Of a DNA stretch of 64,000 nucleotides, positions 12,290 through 23,457 are shown in pieces. The notes under the pieces are model-generated. The model was not told the origin of the DNA and did not search any database. It saw only the letters and a program-made list of their open reading frames with translations. The position numbers and the translations under genes are program-made. Origin of the DNA: Verticillium longisporum (lineage: Eukaryota; Ascomycota; Sordariomycetes; Glomerellales; Plectosphaerellaceae); contig JAETXT010000006.1 in NCBI GenBank assembly GCA_019188255.1, forward strand, positions 2,728,001 through 2,792,000. Reading direction: 5' to 3'. Position 1 is the first letter of the stretch; each line of letters begins with the position of its first letter.

Positions 12290-13145
12290 ATGCTCGATCT
12301 CTCCAAAAACAAGAACCTGGGGGATAACCTGGCAAAGACCACAGCTCAGCTACGGCTTCGCGCCGAGCATCTTCTCGCTGAACAAAGTCGTAATGATCCT
12401 AGACAACGAGTTTTGATTGCGCTGGCTGGTGTTCCCGGCTCAGGCAAGTCGACTGTCGCGACCGCTCTCCTCGAGGACCTGAACAGACACGGCATAAGAC
12501 ATGTTGCTGTCCTTCCAATGGTGTGTTGAAACTACCGTTCCCACCTCAAGTTATAGCGATTCACAATTCTCACTATCATGCTTCTCCAGGACGGATTTCA
12601 CTATTCTCGACATGTTCTTTCGTCCTTCAACGATCCAGCTCTGGCCTTTCGCCGCCGAGGTGCCCCATTCACCTTCGATGCAACTGGCTTCCTGGAGATT
12701 GTTAAAAAGCTGAAGCAGATGCCGGTAACAGGGTGCGACGAGCACGCGATGATCATTCGGGCGCCGAGCTTTGATCACGCAGAAATGGACCCTGTCCCAA
12801 ACAGCATTCCCCTGTCCTCAGAAGCGAGACTGGTGATAATCGAAGGCAACTACACGCTTCTGAATGAGGCGCCGTGGGACCAGATCGCTGATCTTGTCGA
12901 TGACAAGTAAAGAGCTTCCCAACCCCATCACTCACTCCCTGGTGGTCGTTAATGTATATTTTGTCAGGTGGTTTGTCGACGTAGCAGAGGACGTGGCGCG
13001 TCTTCGACTCGCAGCCCGACACCTAAAAGCTGGCATCGAGAACACAATGGAGCTTGCACTCTTGCGGGCCGACGAAAACGACGTGCCCAATGGTGCCTAC
13101 ATACGCAAGAATCTGATCGAGCCTCATGTCCGAATTATCAATTAG
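12290..13145 (+). CDS. P-loop kinase, uridine-kinase/YFH7-like
   Basis: Exons 12290-12520, 12590-12906 and 12968-13145 give 241 aa, frame closed. Walker A GVPGSGKST is at residues 47-55. A DGFHYSR segment follows at 78-84, spliced exactly across intron 1 (donor GTGTGT), and matches the substrate-site DGFH motif of the phosphoribulokinase/uridine kinase/PanK superfamily. VIIEGNYTLL is the next conserved strand. The exon 3 segment RLRLAARHLKAGI is the lid arginine region. Members phosphorylate a small-molecule hydroxyl with ATP; the substrate is unknown here. Yeast YFH7 is the best-known fungal relative. The same frame is open upstream to about 12134, but ATG 12290 gives the normal family N-terminus. 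The stop codon is only 28 bp from the stop of the convergent transcription factor. Confidence 0.85.
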
Positions 13146-13173
13146 TATGAATTGAAAACGAACCAACGAAGTG

Positions 13174-15535
13174 TTACATCTGGAATGATCCTGTCTCTGG
13201 CCAACCGAAGAGGGTATAGAAGTCGTCGGTAGGTTCAGTGGGCCACAGAGCCGGATCCATAGACCAAGATCCCATTTGAATGTTCGTCCAGTCCCCAGAC
13301 GTCGGGACTTGGCCGGGGAGCAGGATCTCGTTGATGATATTAGCGCAGCGAGTTGCCAGAGGATTGTGGGCAAAGACACTGCCGAAAACATGGCGAACAA
13401 TCTCGAGATCAGCTTGCCATTCAGCCAAATTTGATGATTCGGGGTCGCCATGGATGACAAGAACCACGATCAGAGACGCATGGAATAAGAAGAAGCTGGA
13501 TTATTCCCTGTCAGCCGCTTGAGGGCAGCGCCATGCCGGACGGGTTACTTACATCAGGTACCAAGTGGCAAGCCTGGTGATAACGCCGTGCCTTGTGTAA
13601 AAGTCAATGGACCTGATCGTGGCAGTTGCAGCTTGAAGTGCGATGCTTCTGCACTGTTCTTCGGCTGAGCCGGCATTCAGAGGCTCGCCTATTCCACCCT
13701 TTCTAGCCGCTTGTTGAAGCAGGATTTGTCGAAATAGAATTATTTTAATATTCCAGAAGCGCCACCATAGACGAGACTTCGTGAAGAGAAATGTCGACTC
13801 TAAGCATTGGCCATCGTAGTCAAGGGCGAAAAACGATGGCAAGGTCTTCGCCCATCGACTCAATGTTGCATCCATCGACAGCGCGCTCTCGGCAGAGACA
13901 CCGACCGACGAGAGAAGTCGATTTGAGATGAAGTTGGAATGGACATGAAGATCACTCTGAATCTTCAGGCCAGAGTAGAGAGTTGGCTCTTTAACTTCGA
14001 CAGGCTGGTCGGTCGTCCTGCTGGTAAGAGACTGTTTTTCATGGCGTCAACACGAGCACAGAGCACAAAGATGGAGACTCCTACCGCATCATGGATGTTC
14101 AGAACTGGCCGGACATCCATAGCTTCAGTGTCGGGCAAGAGGATAGGTCTGCCAAAGGTAGTCGACGCGCCGCTGTCAAATATGTAGAGCCCCCACCAGA
14201 CCCGCCGACGCATCTCACGTTGCAGCTTATTGATGCGCCAGTCTGGTAGCTCTCTGTGTAAACCCAAGCTGAGTGCCATGCGTGTTGCCAACCCGAGGAA
14301 ATTGGAGCCAGTGTTGGGTTTGTTCCGCTTCTGACTGAGGTTGCTCAGCAGCACAAGAGCTTGCACAAACGTCAAATTCGCGCTCTCAAACAATGACTCA
14401 TCTTCTCCGAATGCGAGAGCTCGATGGTATAGTTGATCTTCGAGTTGCCCCTGAGTATCATCTGGGCACCATGCTCCAAGGGCCAGCACAGTGTGCAGTA
14501 GCATCTGCCACGACGTTTGCTGTGGTCGCGGTATGACTTCATGAAGCTGAGCCCTAAAAGTTGGTTCATGAATGAAGGGATATGCGCAGTGATATACAGA
14601 GAAATAAGTATCAACCAAACTGTCTATGACCTGGCGCGATACATTCACTGCAGCTAGCTGGGATGAAGGGTCGCGCGAGGACAGGCGCTGTCGAAGTCGC
14701 GGTGGTCTAGGCTGGTCATCGGCAAGCGCGGCGGAATGGCCAGTGAGGAGGAGGAGCGATCTGAGGAAGAACACGCCAGCGGTTGAACCTAAACAGAAGT
14801 CAAATTTAGCTCACTCAATATGAAGACAAGTAAGGATTGGCGTACCTAGATAGCCCGCGCCTCTGGGCTCGACGGACAGCGCAGCCATGCCGTCGGCGAG
14901 GACCGCAATGTCTTCCTGCCAATCGAACCCATCTGATTCCTCAGGTACAGCTTCTGAAATAGGACTGGAGATCTGCTGCCCGGGTGTTTGGGATGATGGG
15001 CCTCGTGGGGCGAAGTGATCTGACGCTGTGCTTTTGGGGGTGCCCGCCACCCTCGCGCCAAGGGCTTGATCAATGTCGACATCGGGGAGCAGTTCAGCAA
15101 ACAATTTCTCAACACGCTCCAAGCGACTCTCAACATCTGTCAAGTACCTATGAGGTTGTTGGCACCAGGAAGGACAGACAATCCGGAGGATGGATAAGAG
15201 ACACAAGTTGATGGGGCTTACACGCGAGTGAGGGGTGATCGATGGGCTCTGCCGCTGTAATGACAGGCCACTGAGCTTCTCAAGCAGCCCTTGCAGCTAG
15301 GGATTTCTTTTGAACACTGTGCGGCATGTCAGATCCATACATTGAGATCATCTAGGCCGGGGCGGGATTGGGATCTTGGTGGCCAGAGGGCGAGAACCAA
15401 CTCTGAGTTTCTTGGCGCGGCAGTGATCGCACTGTTGGGAATTAGAACTGGCGTAGCGATCACGGTATCAAGATGGGTAAGCTGGCATACTGCTAAAGAG
15501 TTGACAAAAATTGAATGCGAGCTCGCTTCGGTCAT
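13174..15535 (-). CDS. Zn2Cys6 transcription factor
   Basis: Exons (minus): 15535-15491, 15431-15402, 15316-15222, 15147-14846, 14788-14085, 14031-13553, 13495-13174, giving 658 aa with the frame closed over seven exons. The N-terminus carries a complete Gal4-type binuclear zinc cluster: C16-x2-C19-x6-C26-x6-C33-x2-C36-x6-C43. It is assembled only after splicing two introns that cut the cluster. A short coiled-coil dimerisation segment follows (YLTDVESRLERVEKLF, about residues 57-72). The middle region, with YPFIHEPTF, MALSLGLHRE and RRRVWWGLYIFD, is the fungal-specific transcription factor domain (Fungal_trans). It is nuclear, likely binding CGG half-sites. The nearest candidate targets are the adjacent sugar transporter and kinase genes (inference). 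One donor, GTTGGT at 15401, is weak. Confidence 0.9.
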
Positions 15536-16252
15536 TTTCCAGTCGGGGCCGCTCGTGGTCTGAGGATGGAAGAGATTGTGGAGGCGGTCGTCGATGCAGA
15601 AGGCGACAGCCCACACCTGCCAGATTTTGCGCTAGTGGCATACTTGTACCCCTACACCACCTCACAACCGGACCTGTTATGTGTATAACGATATACCGGG
15701 CTGAGGCTCGACATGCCCTTCCAAAGTTTAGATTTTCTACTTGTAGAAAAGGTCTCTATAAGTAGGAAGTGGCAGTTTTGAAAACTTCAAACTTTCCTTA
15801 TTTTTGTAGACCAAAGTTCGCGCAAATGTCTGGCGCATTCAGGCAGGCAGAGCAGGGCCATTTATCAGAGGTACCCCATACATGCAGCCAAACTTCCTCA
15901 ATTGATCACTTGAGTTGAACCCCTTGACTCAAATTCTCAACCCGAGGGAAACGGACACGAAAAAAACTTGCCCAAATTGTTTCCCCATCATTTTACCTGC
16001 AACTTTTTCAAAATCTGGGCTAAGACCTGTTCGATTGCCGCGGAGCCCCTAACACAGCAAACATGTGCAGAAACGTGTTCAGTTGGGGCTTTTCAGTGGC
16101 ACCGTTGCAATTTCTCACAGTGGAAGTACACCGATCAATTCCACTACAAGATGCTGCCAAGTCTCAAAGAATAACATTAAAGCACTGGGTACATTCCAAG
16201 GAAGAACACTGCAGTGAAGTTGGCTACGTACCCGCGAATCGGTTTGACGAAA
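15536..16252. other. Intergenic, no gene seen
   Basis: A 717 bp spacer holding the promoter of the minus-strand transcription factor and the 3' flank of the gene at 16253. It is relatively AT-rich from 15720 to 16010. No conserved ORF, tRNA or repeat is recognised. Confidence 0.5.
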
Positions 16253-16822
16253 TCAGGCGCCGAGAACCGCCCCCATGGCCTCGATGGAGTCTTTCTTCTC
16301 CTTCGACCGGTAATTTGCTGCCGCCAACCCTGTCACCACTAGCATGTCCATATCCATAGTAGCCGGCGGTACATGGATATCAAAGGTAGGTTGACTCCGC
16401 TTGAACATCCCTCCAGGCCGCCTCCGATAAATCGCCAACACTCTCTTCGAAGAGTCCTTCAGGTACAGCGTGCTTGACGACAACGTGCTGCTGTCAACGC
16501 CCCAGCTTAGCTCATTGCCGTGATATTTAAAGCTATGCTTCGTTCCCATGATGTTGCTCTTCATTTTCAAAGCTTCGCCGCGTACAGTAATGTCGATTTT
16601 GGAGGACAGAGAGTGCAGTTTGGCAGATCCGAGCGCGGCATTGGGATTCTGAAGTCGGGGGTCGGCATGCAAGATTGCAAGTGACTTTTCGTCGGGACTG
16701 TTGTGCAAGGCCCATATGGGCACGAGCTGGCCCGAGGAGTCCAGCCGGTCAATGGTGACTCGGGCTCCACCGAGTTGTTGGTTAATGCATAATTTGTCGT
16801 AAAGCGTGGAAGGTGCCATCAT
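16253..16822 (-). CDS. Unknown fungal protein, 189 aa
   Basis: A single uninterrupted exon starting with two consecutive Met codons (MMAPSTLYDK); either could be used. There is no signal peptide. The pattern is alternating beta-strand-like segments (IDITVRGEALKMKSNIM, HSFKYHGNELSWGV) with a basic YRRRPGGMFKR loop and a hydrophobic C-terminal helix MDMLVVTGLAAANYRSKEK. This layout resembles fungal proteins with a tubby-like/LURP-one-like beta-barrel fold, where the final hydrophobic helix fills the barrel, but that assignment is tentative. The coding nature is supported by a 189-codon stop-free run in even-composition DNA. Confidence 0.7.
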   Translation of the reverse strand: MMAPSTLYDKLCINQQLGGARVTIDRLDSSGQLVPIWALHNSPDEKSLAILHADPRLQNPNAALGSAKLHSLSSKIDITVRGEALKMKSNIMGTKHSFKYHGNELSWGVDSSTLSSSTLYLKDSSKRVLAIYRRRPGGMFKRSQPTFDIHVPPATMDMDMLVVTGLAAANYRSKEKKDSIEAMGAVLGA

Positions 16823-19372
16823 TTGGTCATGGCGGTGCGAAGGACGTGCGGTGGGTGTTAGTGAGACAAAACCACTATAAAAGTCTGGCTGGAAGCCTCG
16901 ATGTTTTGAGAACAGACTACAGGACGTAAAAGCTCCAATCTCGGGAAGACATCGTTGATATAGTCCTTAAGCGTCAAGCCTGAAGGGCTGAGCGCCTTGA
17001 CCGGATGGAGATCTCGTCAGACGATTCGTGGCGCAAGCAAGCCTACAGAAGATGACGTAGCGCATGGCGACTCGCATAGGTTGGCAACGTCAACCTGTCG
17101 AGTCGGTTCTAATCGGTCCATTCCGGTGATTCTGCGTATACGCGTATCAGTAGCGCGGACTACATTCCGCGTACCGCGGGCTAGATTTTCCAACATCTGA
17201 ATAGTAGTTAATCACGGGGAATACAGAACCTTTACTTTTCGTAAATTTGTCGCAACGAGAAGTCAACGTTTAGCTTCTGTAGGCACTCAGGAGCATGTGG
17301 GCCCCGGTCCTCTTCCGGTGCCGAGTCCCCACTTGTCGCCCGGAGTCGGTAGAATTTAATCAGGGCTCCTCTGAATATTGGGCCGGCCGCACTGTCACGT
17401 CAAGAGTTACAATGAAAGGTCAAAAACTGCTGCCTGTGGTGAGAAGAGTATGTCTTGGTGCTCGTCATTGGACTCGGGTGGTGCAAGGTCCTTGATCGTG
17501 TGCACTCTATAACGACACGAAGTGAGAAAGGAAGAATATGACCACGCCGGCGGATGAAATGTACAACAAGACAGTGGTGAACCGGAGCCAATATGAACAA
17601 TAAATCCAGTTCCAGGTCCAGCAGAGGGATGTGCACGGGAGTAGCCTGCCAGAGAGCCTAACATTGAGGCGAAATGAAGGATCCGCTGCTTGGAAGGATT
17701 CCAGAAGTCCTTGGTGGCAGTGTTGATGGATCCTCCACGTCTTCGCCTTGCGTCGCCACCTGGCGGATGGCTCACTATTGCAAACCTCCCACCTCCCACC
17801 AAATGCATCATCACACCGGCTCCACTCTCAAATGGCTTGTGAATTTAACTGGGGAGGGCTGGCCTCAAAACCGCAGGAGTCTAAACAAATGCAACGCGGT
17901 CAACGACGGTGCTTGAGGCGGGTCGTCCCAGTCATAGATTGGTCACAGGCAGTCTACTTCAGGTTAGGTAGGTAGGGGCTGCGGACTCGAAGCAACCGGA
18001 GTCGATAATTGGAGCCGATGGGGTGCAATCAGGGACGCATTGGTGGGCATCCTTCGAGTACCTTTCTCTCCAACGGCTGGACGGCAGCGCCAACGGCCGA
18101 TTGTTGCCCCGAGCACACCTCATGAAGTCATGAAGCGCACGAGTCCGAGTGGTAGGTAATACGCCTTCTGCCTCCAAGCCCGTGGCCAACCTGTCATCTG
18201 CTGTCGTTGATTGAACATGGAGTGGCGTGGTCCCCAAGGAACGCCATGTGGTCTTCTCTAAGGCTGGTCGGCGGAATGTTGGGCGGCTGAGCAAGGACCC
18301 ATGCAGTCAATCAACCCAGGCAAATAACTAGACTTGCTAGGTACCTGCAAGCGAGCATCCACATATCGAGGCCACACGCCCAGCCCTGCAAGCCTAACGA
18401 ACGTCTTGCAATACGACAATACGGTATTGCAGCCTCGCCTAGCTACTATGTAGCTAGCCTTTGGGCGCCAAAGGTAGGCTGACAGCAGGACCGATATCAC
18501 ATGCCAGCCTCAGGGTGTCGAGGTGTGCAGTCTCATGAGCGACAGTGAGCAGGGCCATTTGAGATTGAGAAAATGCCATGCCCGGAAAGATGCGCTCGAT
18601 GAGTATGAGGCCCTCCCGAGATCCCAGGCGACACACTACCTCTATGGATGAGGTGAGGTCATGACATATGGCCTGACGGGTGGTGCGGAGGCAGGTGCAA
18701 CCCTAGAGGTTACCCTTTGCTTCCGTCCACGTCGCGACCCTACCAGCGCTGCTGATCCAAGTGAGCCCAGGGTGGACTTTTGGGGCAATCTGGAGTGGCA
18801 GGGCTGGTCACGCTGCAACGAGGGGGCCTCCTTCCGGTTTAGCGTTTCCCTACGGCCCCGCTCGGCATCCACATTGCCGATGAAACCATCGTGAGCCAAG
18901 AGCACCAGGCGAGGACCTATCCCTGCAAGCTCCCTTCCTGCAGGCGCCGTGAGTGGCCGGCACTTGCCTCTCCATTGGCAGGTACCCACTAGAAAGCTGC
19001 CCAGAGCTCTGGGCGCCTGCTGGGCAACGTCAACACTGCCCTCTCGCCGCGCTCCTTCACCACTGTCATCAGGCAATCAGTGACCATCTCATCTCCTCTC
19101 CAATGCTCCGCACGACCCTTCCCCAGTATTCGCCTCGAAACGAACCCCCAAGCCCCCGTCACCCAAGACATTCCCATGTTCCTTCCTGCCTTGTCGCTCT
19201 GTACAAAAACCCCGGTATCTCCCTTCCCACTTAGACGAAACCTTGCTTCATCCAACGAATGTCCAATCCCATTCACCATCGCCCTTCATCGATCGCAGTG
19301 TCTGAACGGAACCTTGTTGACACACCTGCCTCCACAACTCAATCCTATCCGTCTTCTGTCGCCAATACCAAC
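16823..19372. other. Gene-free stretch
   Basis: About 2.5 kb without a supportable gene. Short ORFs on both strands have no conserved pattern. A GGTTAGGTAGGTAGGG run lies at about 17961-17977. The last few hundred bases are C-rich and likely form the promoter and 5' UTR of the SPFH gene, whose frame stays open upstream to 19259. A short unannotated transcript is possible but not supported. Confidence 0.5.
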
Positions 19373-20625
19373 ATGAGTGCTCCAGCCTACGAGCAGCAGG
19401 GCACCAGCTCTGGCAAGGCCCCGGTTGCTGAGCCTACCGGTCAGGACTTCTTCAACAACAACAACCTCGGCGCCGAAGATGAAAGGCCCAGGCCTACTAA
19501 TGGTGCCACCTCGAGCGATGCTGGTGGCATCAACGGCGGCTTCCAGCCCACCCACAAGATGACAGTGAAGCCTCCCGCCAAGGAGGACCTCCAACGCAGC
19601 TATGCCACCGTTGTGGAGGAGAATGCCAACCCCAAGGGCTGGTACGGCACCATGAGCCGGTGCTATCATTGGTACCCTTGGCGCTATTCCATGCTGCATC
19701 ATCTGCCCCAACCCTTACAAGAGCGTCAATCAGTGGGCCTCGTCACCAAATTCGGCAAGTTTTATCAGGCTGTTGATCCTGGCCTCGTCAAGATCAACCC
19801 CCTCAGTGAGCGCCTGATTCAGGTCGATGTCAAGATCCAGATTGCCGGTAAGTTCTGAACGTCCGAATCTCGACAACGGCTTGTGTGCCTGACTTCAGTG
19901 CAGAGGTTCCCCAGCAGACTTGCATGACCAAGGACAATGTTACTCTCCACCTGACATCTGTCATCTACTACCACATTGTTGCGCCCCACAAGGCCGCCTT
20001 TGGTATCTCCAATGTTCGCCAGGCTCTCATCGAACGCACCCAAACAACGCTCCGACACGTCATTGGCGCGCGCATCCTTCAGGACGTCATCGAGCGCCGC
20101 GAGGAAATCGCCCAGTCTATTGGCGAGATCATCGAGGACGTAGCGGCTGGCTGGGGTGTGCAAGTTGAGAGCATGCTCATCAAAGACATTATTTTCAGCC
20201 AGGAACTGCAAGAGTCACTGTCCATGGCTGCCCAGAGCAAGCGTATTGGTGAAAGCAAGATCATTGCCGCCAAGGCCGAGGTAAGTTGCGAGTTCTGTTT
20301 CCCCCTTTGTCCTACGAAATTTGACTAACACCCATGCTAGGTCGAAGCTGCCAAGCTCATGCGACAGGCTGCCGACATTCTATCGTCTGCACCCGCCATG
20401 CAGATCCGCTACCTCGAGGCTATGCAGGCAATGGCCAAGTCTGCCAACAGCAAGGTTATCTTCTTGCCTGGTGCTAGCCAGGGCATGCCTTCTTTGAACA
20501 ACGCGCACATCACGGATGGCAATGGCGAGTCCAGCAACAAGAATGATATCACCGGCAGCGACTTCGGAGGTGGGAACCCCGGTTTTCAACAGGCGCTGAA
20601 CTCCCGCGTTATCGAGAACCTTTGA
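19373..20625 (+). CDS. Stomatin-family (SPFH/band 7) membrane protein, frame-interrupted
   Basis: Exons 19373-19847, 19904-20280 and 20341-20625. The SPFH domain runs from VGLVTKFGKFYQAV through EVPQQTCMTKDNVTLHL and SVIYYHIV to AAKAEVEAAKLMRQAAD. The C-terminus SAPAMQIRYLEAMQAMAKSA is typical of stomatins. They form oligomers on the inner leaflet of plasma or endosomal membranes and organise microdomains. The hydrophobic hairpin expected before the SPFH domain (AGAIIGTLGAIPCCIICPNP) is present but in a different frame from 19656 to about 19732. Two compensating indels therefore flank it, and the raw frame reads a nonsense peptide instead. An assembly error is the likely cause. An alternative in-frame ATG at 19259 would add 38 residues. 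Confidence 0.85.
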
Positions 20626-21205
20626 ACGTGTTCATCGAATGCTGACTCGAGGGTTGTGTCGCGTTGAAATAGCGTGGTCCCATTCCTGATTTCGATGCCC
20701 TCCACTCGTCGCTGGACATTTGTCCTCGGCACTGCGATCTTGCTTGACGAATTCTACGATAACCCTCTACACAATCTTTGCGCTTTCCACAGTCAACCCT
20801 TTCTGTCGAATTTCATATACCCACCCTTTTTCATCGCAAGAACGACTCACAATGACGAATGCACTGTTCTTGCTCAGTTTTCTGCAGACAGGAAGTTTGC
20901 AGCAGCTCGGGCTCGCACGCAGAGACGAAAGACGCCCTGCGTCGTTGCCGAGAAAAGGCAGGACGGATGATACCCCTCGTTCGCTACCATTCCGTGATTC
21001 AAGGATACGGTGGTTCTGTATTTGCTTGGTGCAGAGATCTTAACTAGTTGCTTCAAGTTTTTGTGCGCACTCGACTGTTTTTAATGAATGTACTTTACAT
21101 GTTTGTTGCATGGAATATTCCTGTTTCCCGTGACCTGACCCAGGTGTTCAGGATGAGTCTTTGCGCATCATGAACCCGCCCACCAACCGCCCCGCATCAA
21201 CAAGA
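20626..21205. other. Intergenic, no gene seen
   Basis: A 580 bp region holding the 3' UTR of the stomatin-family gene and the 5' flank of the tRNA. The ORFs in it are short and not conserved in pattern. Confidence 0.5.
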
Positions 21206-21277
21206 TCCGAACTGGTGTAATGGCTAACATTTGACGCTCTCACCGTCAGGCTCAGGGTTCGATTCCCTGGTTCGGAA
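21206..21277 (+). tRNA. tRNA-Glu (CTC)
   Basis: A 72-nt intronless tRNA. The acceptor stem TCCGAAC pairs with GTTCGGA over all seven positions, followed by discriminator A. The D stem is GTGT/ACAT, and the anticodon stem TGACG/CGTCA encloses the loop CTCTCAC, whose middle triplet is CTC (reads GAG, glutamate). The T arm is CAGGG-TTCGATT-CCCTG. CCA is not encoded, as expected for a eukaryote. The T arm GGTTCGATTCC doubles as the RNA polymerase III B box, and a T run at about 21314-21321 can act as terminator. Confidence 0.95.
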
Positions 21278-21313
21278 CATGACGCGCTTGTAAGGGCTGA
21301 GCTTCAATTTTGG

Positions 21314-21321
21314 ATTTTTTT
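21314..21321 (+). terminator. RNA polymerase III T-run terminator
   Basis: A run of T residues about 37 nt downstream of the tRNA-Glu 3' end. RNA polymerase III normally stops at four or more Ts, so this is the likely terminator. Confidence 0.5.
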
Positions 21322-21489
21322 TGGTGTTTCGAAATGTTTGGGTCATCAAAGGGTTGCGCATGCTGCGGTTGTCCCAAGCTGTGTTAGTGGCAGTGCACAG
21401 TCACGCAGTCGGCGAGCTAACAAAGGGGGGACAAGGTGTGAACGAACGAAAGCCATGAAATTCACGACTGTTGGTGGTATCATTGAATA

Positions 21490-23457
21490 CTAATCGTCAA
21501 AGCCCCCAAACTCCTCCTCCTTAGCCTCTTTGGCGCCATTCTTCCTCCTTACCTCCTTGATGAGGTCCTGCAGCTCCCTGGCCTCGATCTTCTCGTCCTC
21601 GGTCATCTTGCTCTCGCGCTCCTTGTCCCTCTTCTTCTGCCGCTTCTCCCGCCTCTCGACGCGCACCTCGGCCTTTTCGTGCTTGTCGCTCCAGGCCTCG
21701 TTGTTCCGCCTCTTGCGCTTGTTCCTGTCGTCGTCGCCGGCCTTTTTGACGCCGCTCCGCTCGAGCTCGAGGGCTTCTCTGCGCTGCGCCTCGCGCGCGT
21801 TGTCCTTGTACGCGAAGGCGTCCCAGTCAATCTCGCCGAGGCCGAGCGTCTTGTCGCCGTCCCAGGCCTTGACCTCGGGCATGGACGGCAGGCGCAGCAG
21901 GCCCCAGGCGCGGCCGAGCTCGGCCCAGTCGAGGTCCTGCAGGCGGAAGATGGAGGACGTCTGGTGGGCGGCGTAAGAGCGCACCCAGCTGACGAAGGCG
22001 CGCTGCGCCTTGTCGTGGTGGGCGCGGTCGGCGCGGAGAAAGGCGCGGATGCGGGCCGTCGCGGCCTCGGCGGCCGACGGGTCGAGGGTCACGGCCGGGG
22101 TCGTCAGCGGGTGGATGGGCGTCTTGCGGACGGCGAGGAAGGGGACAAAGTCCTCCTCGCGGCCTGGGTGGAGGAGCACGACGGCGAGGCCTTTGCGCCC
22201 GGCGCGGCCGGCGCGGCCGGCGCGGTGGATGAAGACCTTGGGGTCTGAGGGTGGGTCGACTTGGCAGACAAAGTCGACCTGGGGGATGTCGAGACCGCGG
22301 GCGGCGAGGTCGGTGCAGAGGAGGACCGAAGGGGAGACGGACGTGAGGAAGCGGTTGAAGGACTTTTCGCGCACCTTGGGCGGCAGCTTGCCGTGCAGGG
22401 GCACGAGGGAGAAGCCGGCGGGGAGCATGTCGGGGAGGATGTGCTGGAAGTAGTCGACGGCGGCGCAGGTGGAGAGGAAGATGATGCTGCGCTGGGGGCG
22501 CGGGTTGAGCTTGTCGAGGATCTGGGCGAGGACCGGCATCTTCTGGGAGGCCGGCGTGAGGAGGTATGCCATTTGCAGAGACGCGGGAATCTTGCGGTCC
22601 TCGATGATGTTGCCGTCGCGCAGGGACTTGACGCGCACAGCGATCTTGACGGGGTTGCGCAGGCCGACGGTGATGATCTGGGAGACGGCCTCGGAGACGG
22701 AGGCGCTGAAGAGACCGGTTCGGCGCTGCTTGGGCAGGTGGGAGAGGATGCGCTGGAGGTCCTGGCGGAAGCCCATGTCGAGGATGCGATCGGCTTCGTC
22801 GAGGACGAGCATGTCAAAGGTGGACTGGCTGCAGTGGACGTGGGGCGAAGCGAGAAGCTCGACGAGGCGGCCGGGCGTGGAGACGAGAATGTTGGGAGAG
22901 TGGCGCACGAAGAAGCTGAGATCTTGCTGCGTCGTGGTCGTGCCTCCGACGAGCAGCTGGGGCACGGCGATGGGCACGGCTGAGTCGGGGCGCTTGTCAT
23001 CCTCCTTCAGGAAGGGAAGCATCTCCGAGGAGGCAGTGTGGAAGGCGATGAGGCCCATGAGAACGTTGTAAATCTGCTGAGCAAGCTCGCGAGTTGGTGA
23101 GACGATAATGGCGAAGACATGGCCGCGCTTAGTGGGTTCGGAGAGGCGAAGCAGCTTCTGCACGATGGGGAGCAGAAACGCCAGGGTCTTGCCGCTGCCG
23201 GTGACAGCTTCGACGACGACGTCCTTGTTGCCGAGAAACTGGGGAATGGTGGCGGCCTGAACAGGCGTCATGCGCTGATAGCCCTGACTTGCGACGAAAT
23301 CAAGGATCCATCTGGATACTGCGTGTTAGTTTCTGGCATCTACCAAGAACAAGCGATACAGGTGACGAAGGGACACTGACTCTGCCAGGGGAGGGGTAAG
23401 ACCGCGCCAGTCTCTGGGGTCCTTCTTCTTCTCTGTGACCGTCGCTGAGAGTGCCAT
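21490..23457 (-). CDS. SPB4: ATP-dependent rRNA helicase Spb4
   Basis: DEAD-box helicase for 60S subunit maturation in the nucleolus. Exons (minus): 23457-23381 and 23311-21490, giving 632 aa in a closed frame (yeast Spb4 is about 606). The intron 23312-23380 splits [22 protein letters not shown]. Motifs in order: Q motif [11 protein letters not shown], Walker [21 protein letters not shown] box [12 protein letters not shown]-type motif III (FSAS), then C-terminal domain motifs DLAARGLD and [13 protein letters not shown]. The [10 protein letters not shown] and [10 protein letters not shown] segments are characteristic of the Spb4 C-terminal extension. The tail from about residue 530 is a Lys/Arg/Glu-rich coiled coil. 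It is highly GC-rich yet frame-intact. It is divergent from the DGK1-type gene, 1.3 kb apart. Confidence 0.95.

Noticed and set aside
13174..15535. The Zn2Cys6 factor as the dedicated regulator of the sterol cluster
   Set aside because: It lies about 27 kb away with several unrelated core genes between; no evidence links them beyond both being in this window.
22104..23000. 298-codon Ser/Pro/Arg-rich ORF on -, and 200-240 codon ORFs on +
   Set aside because: Out-of-frame shadows of the GC-rich SPB4 gene, which has clear helicase motifs in its own frame.
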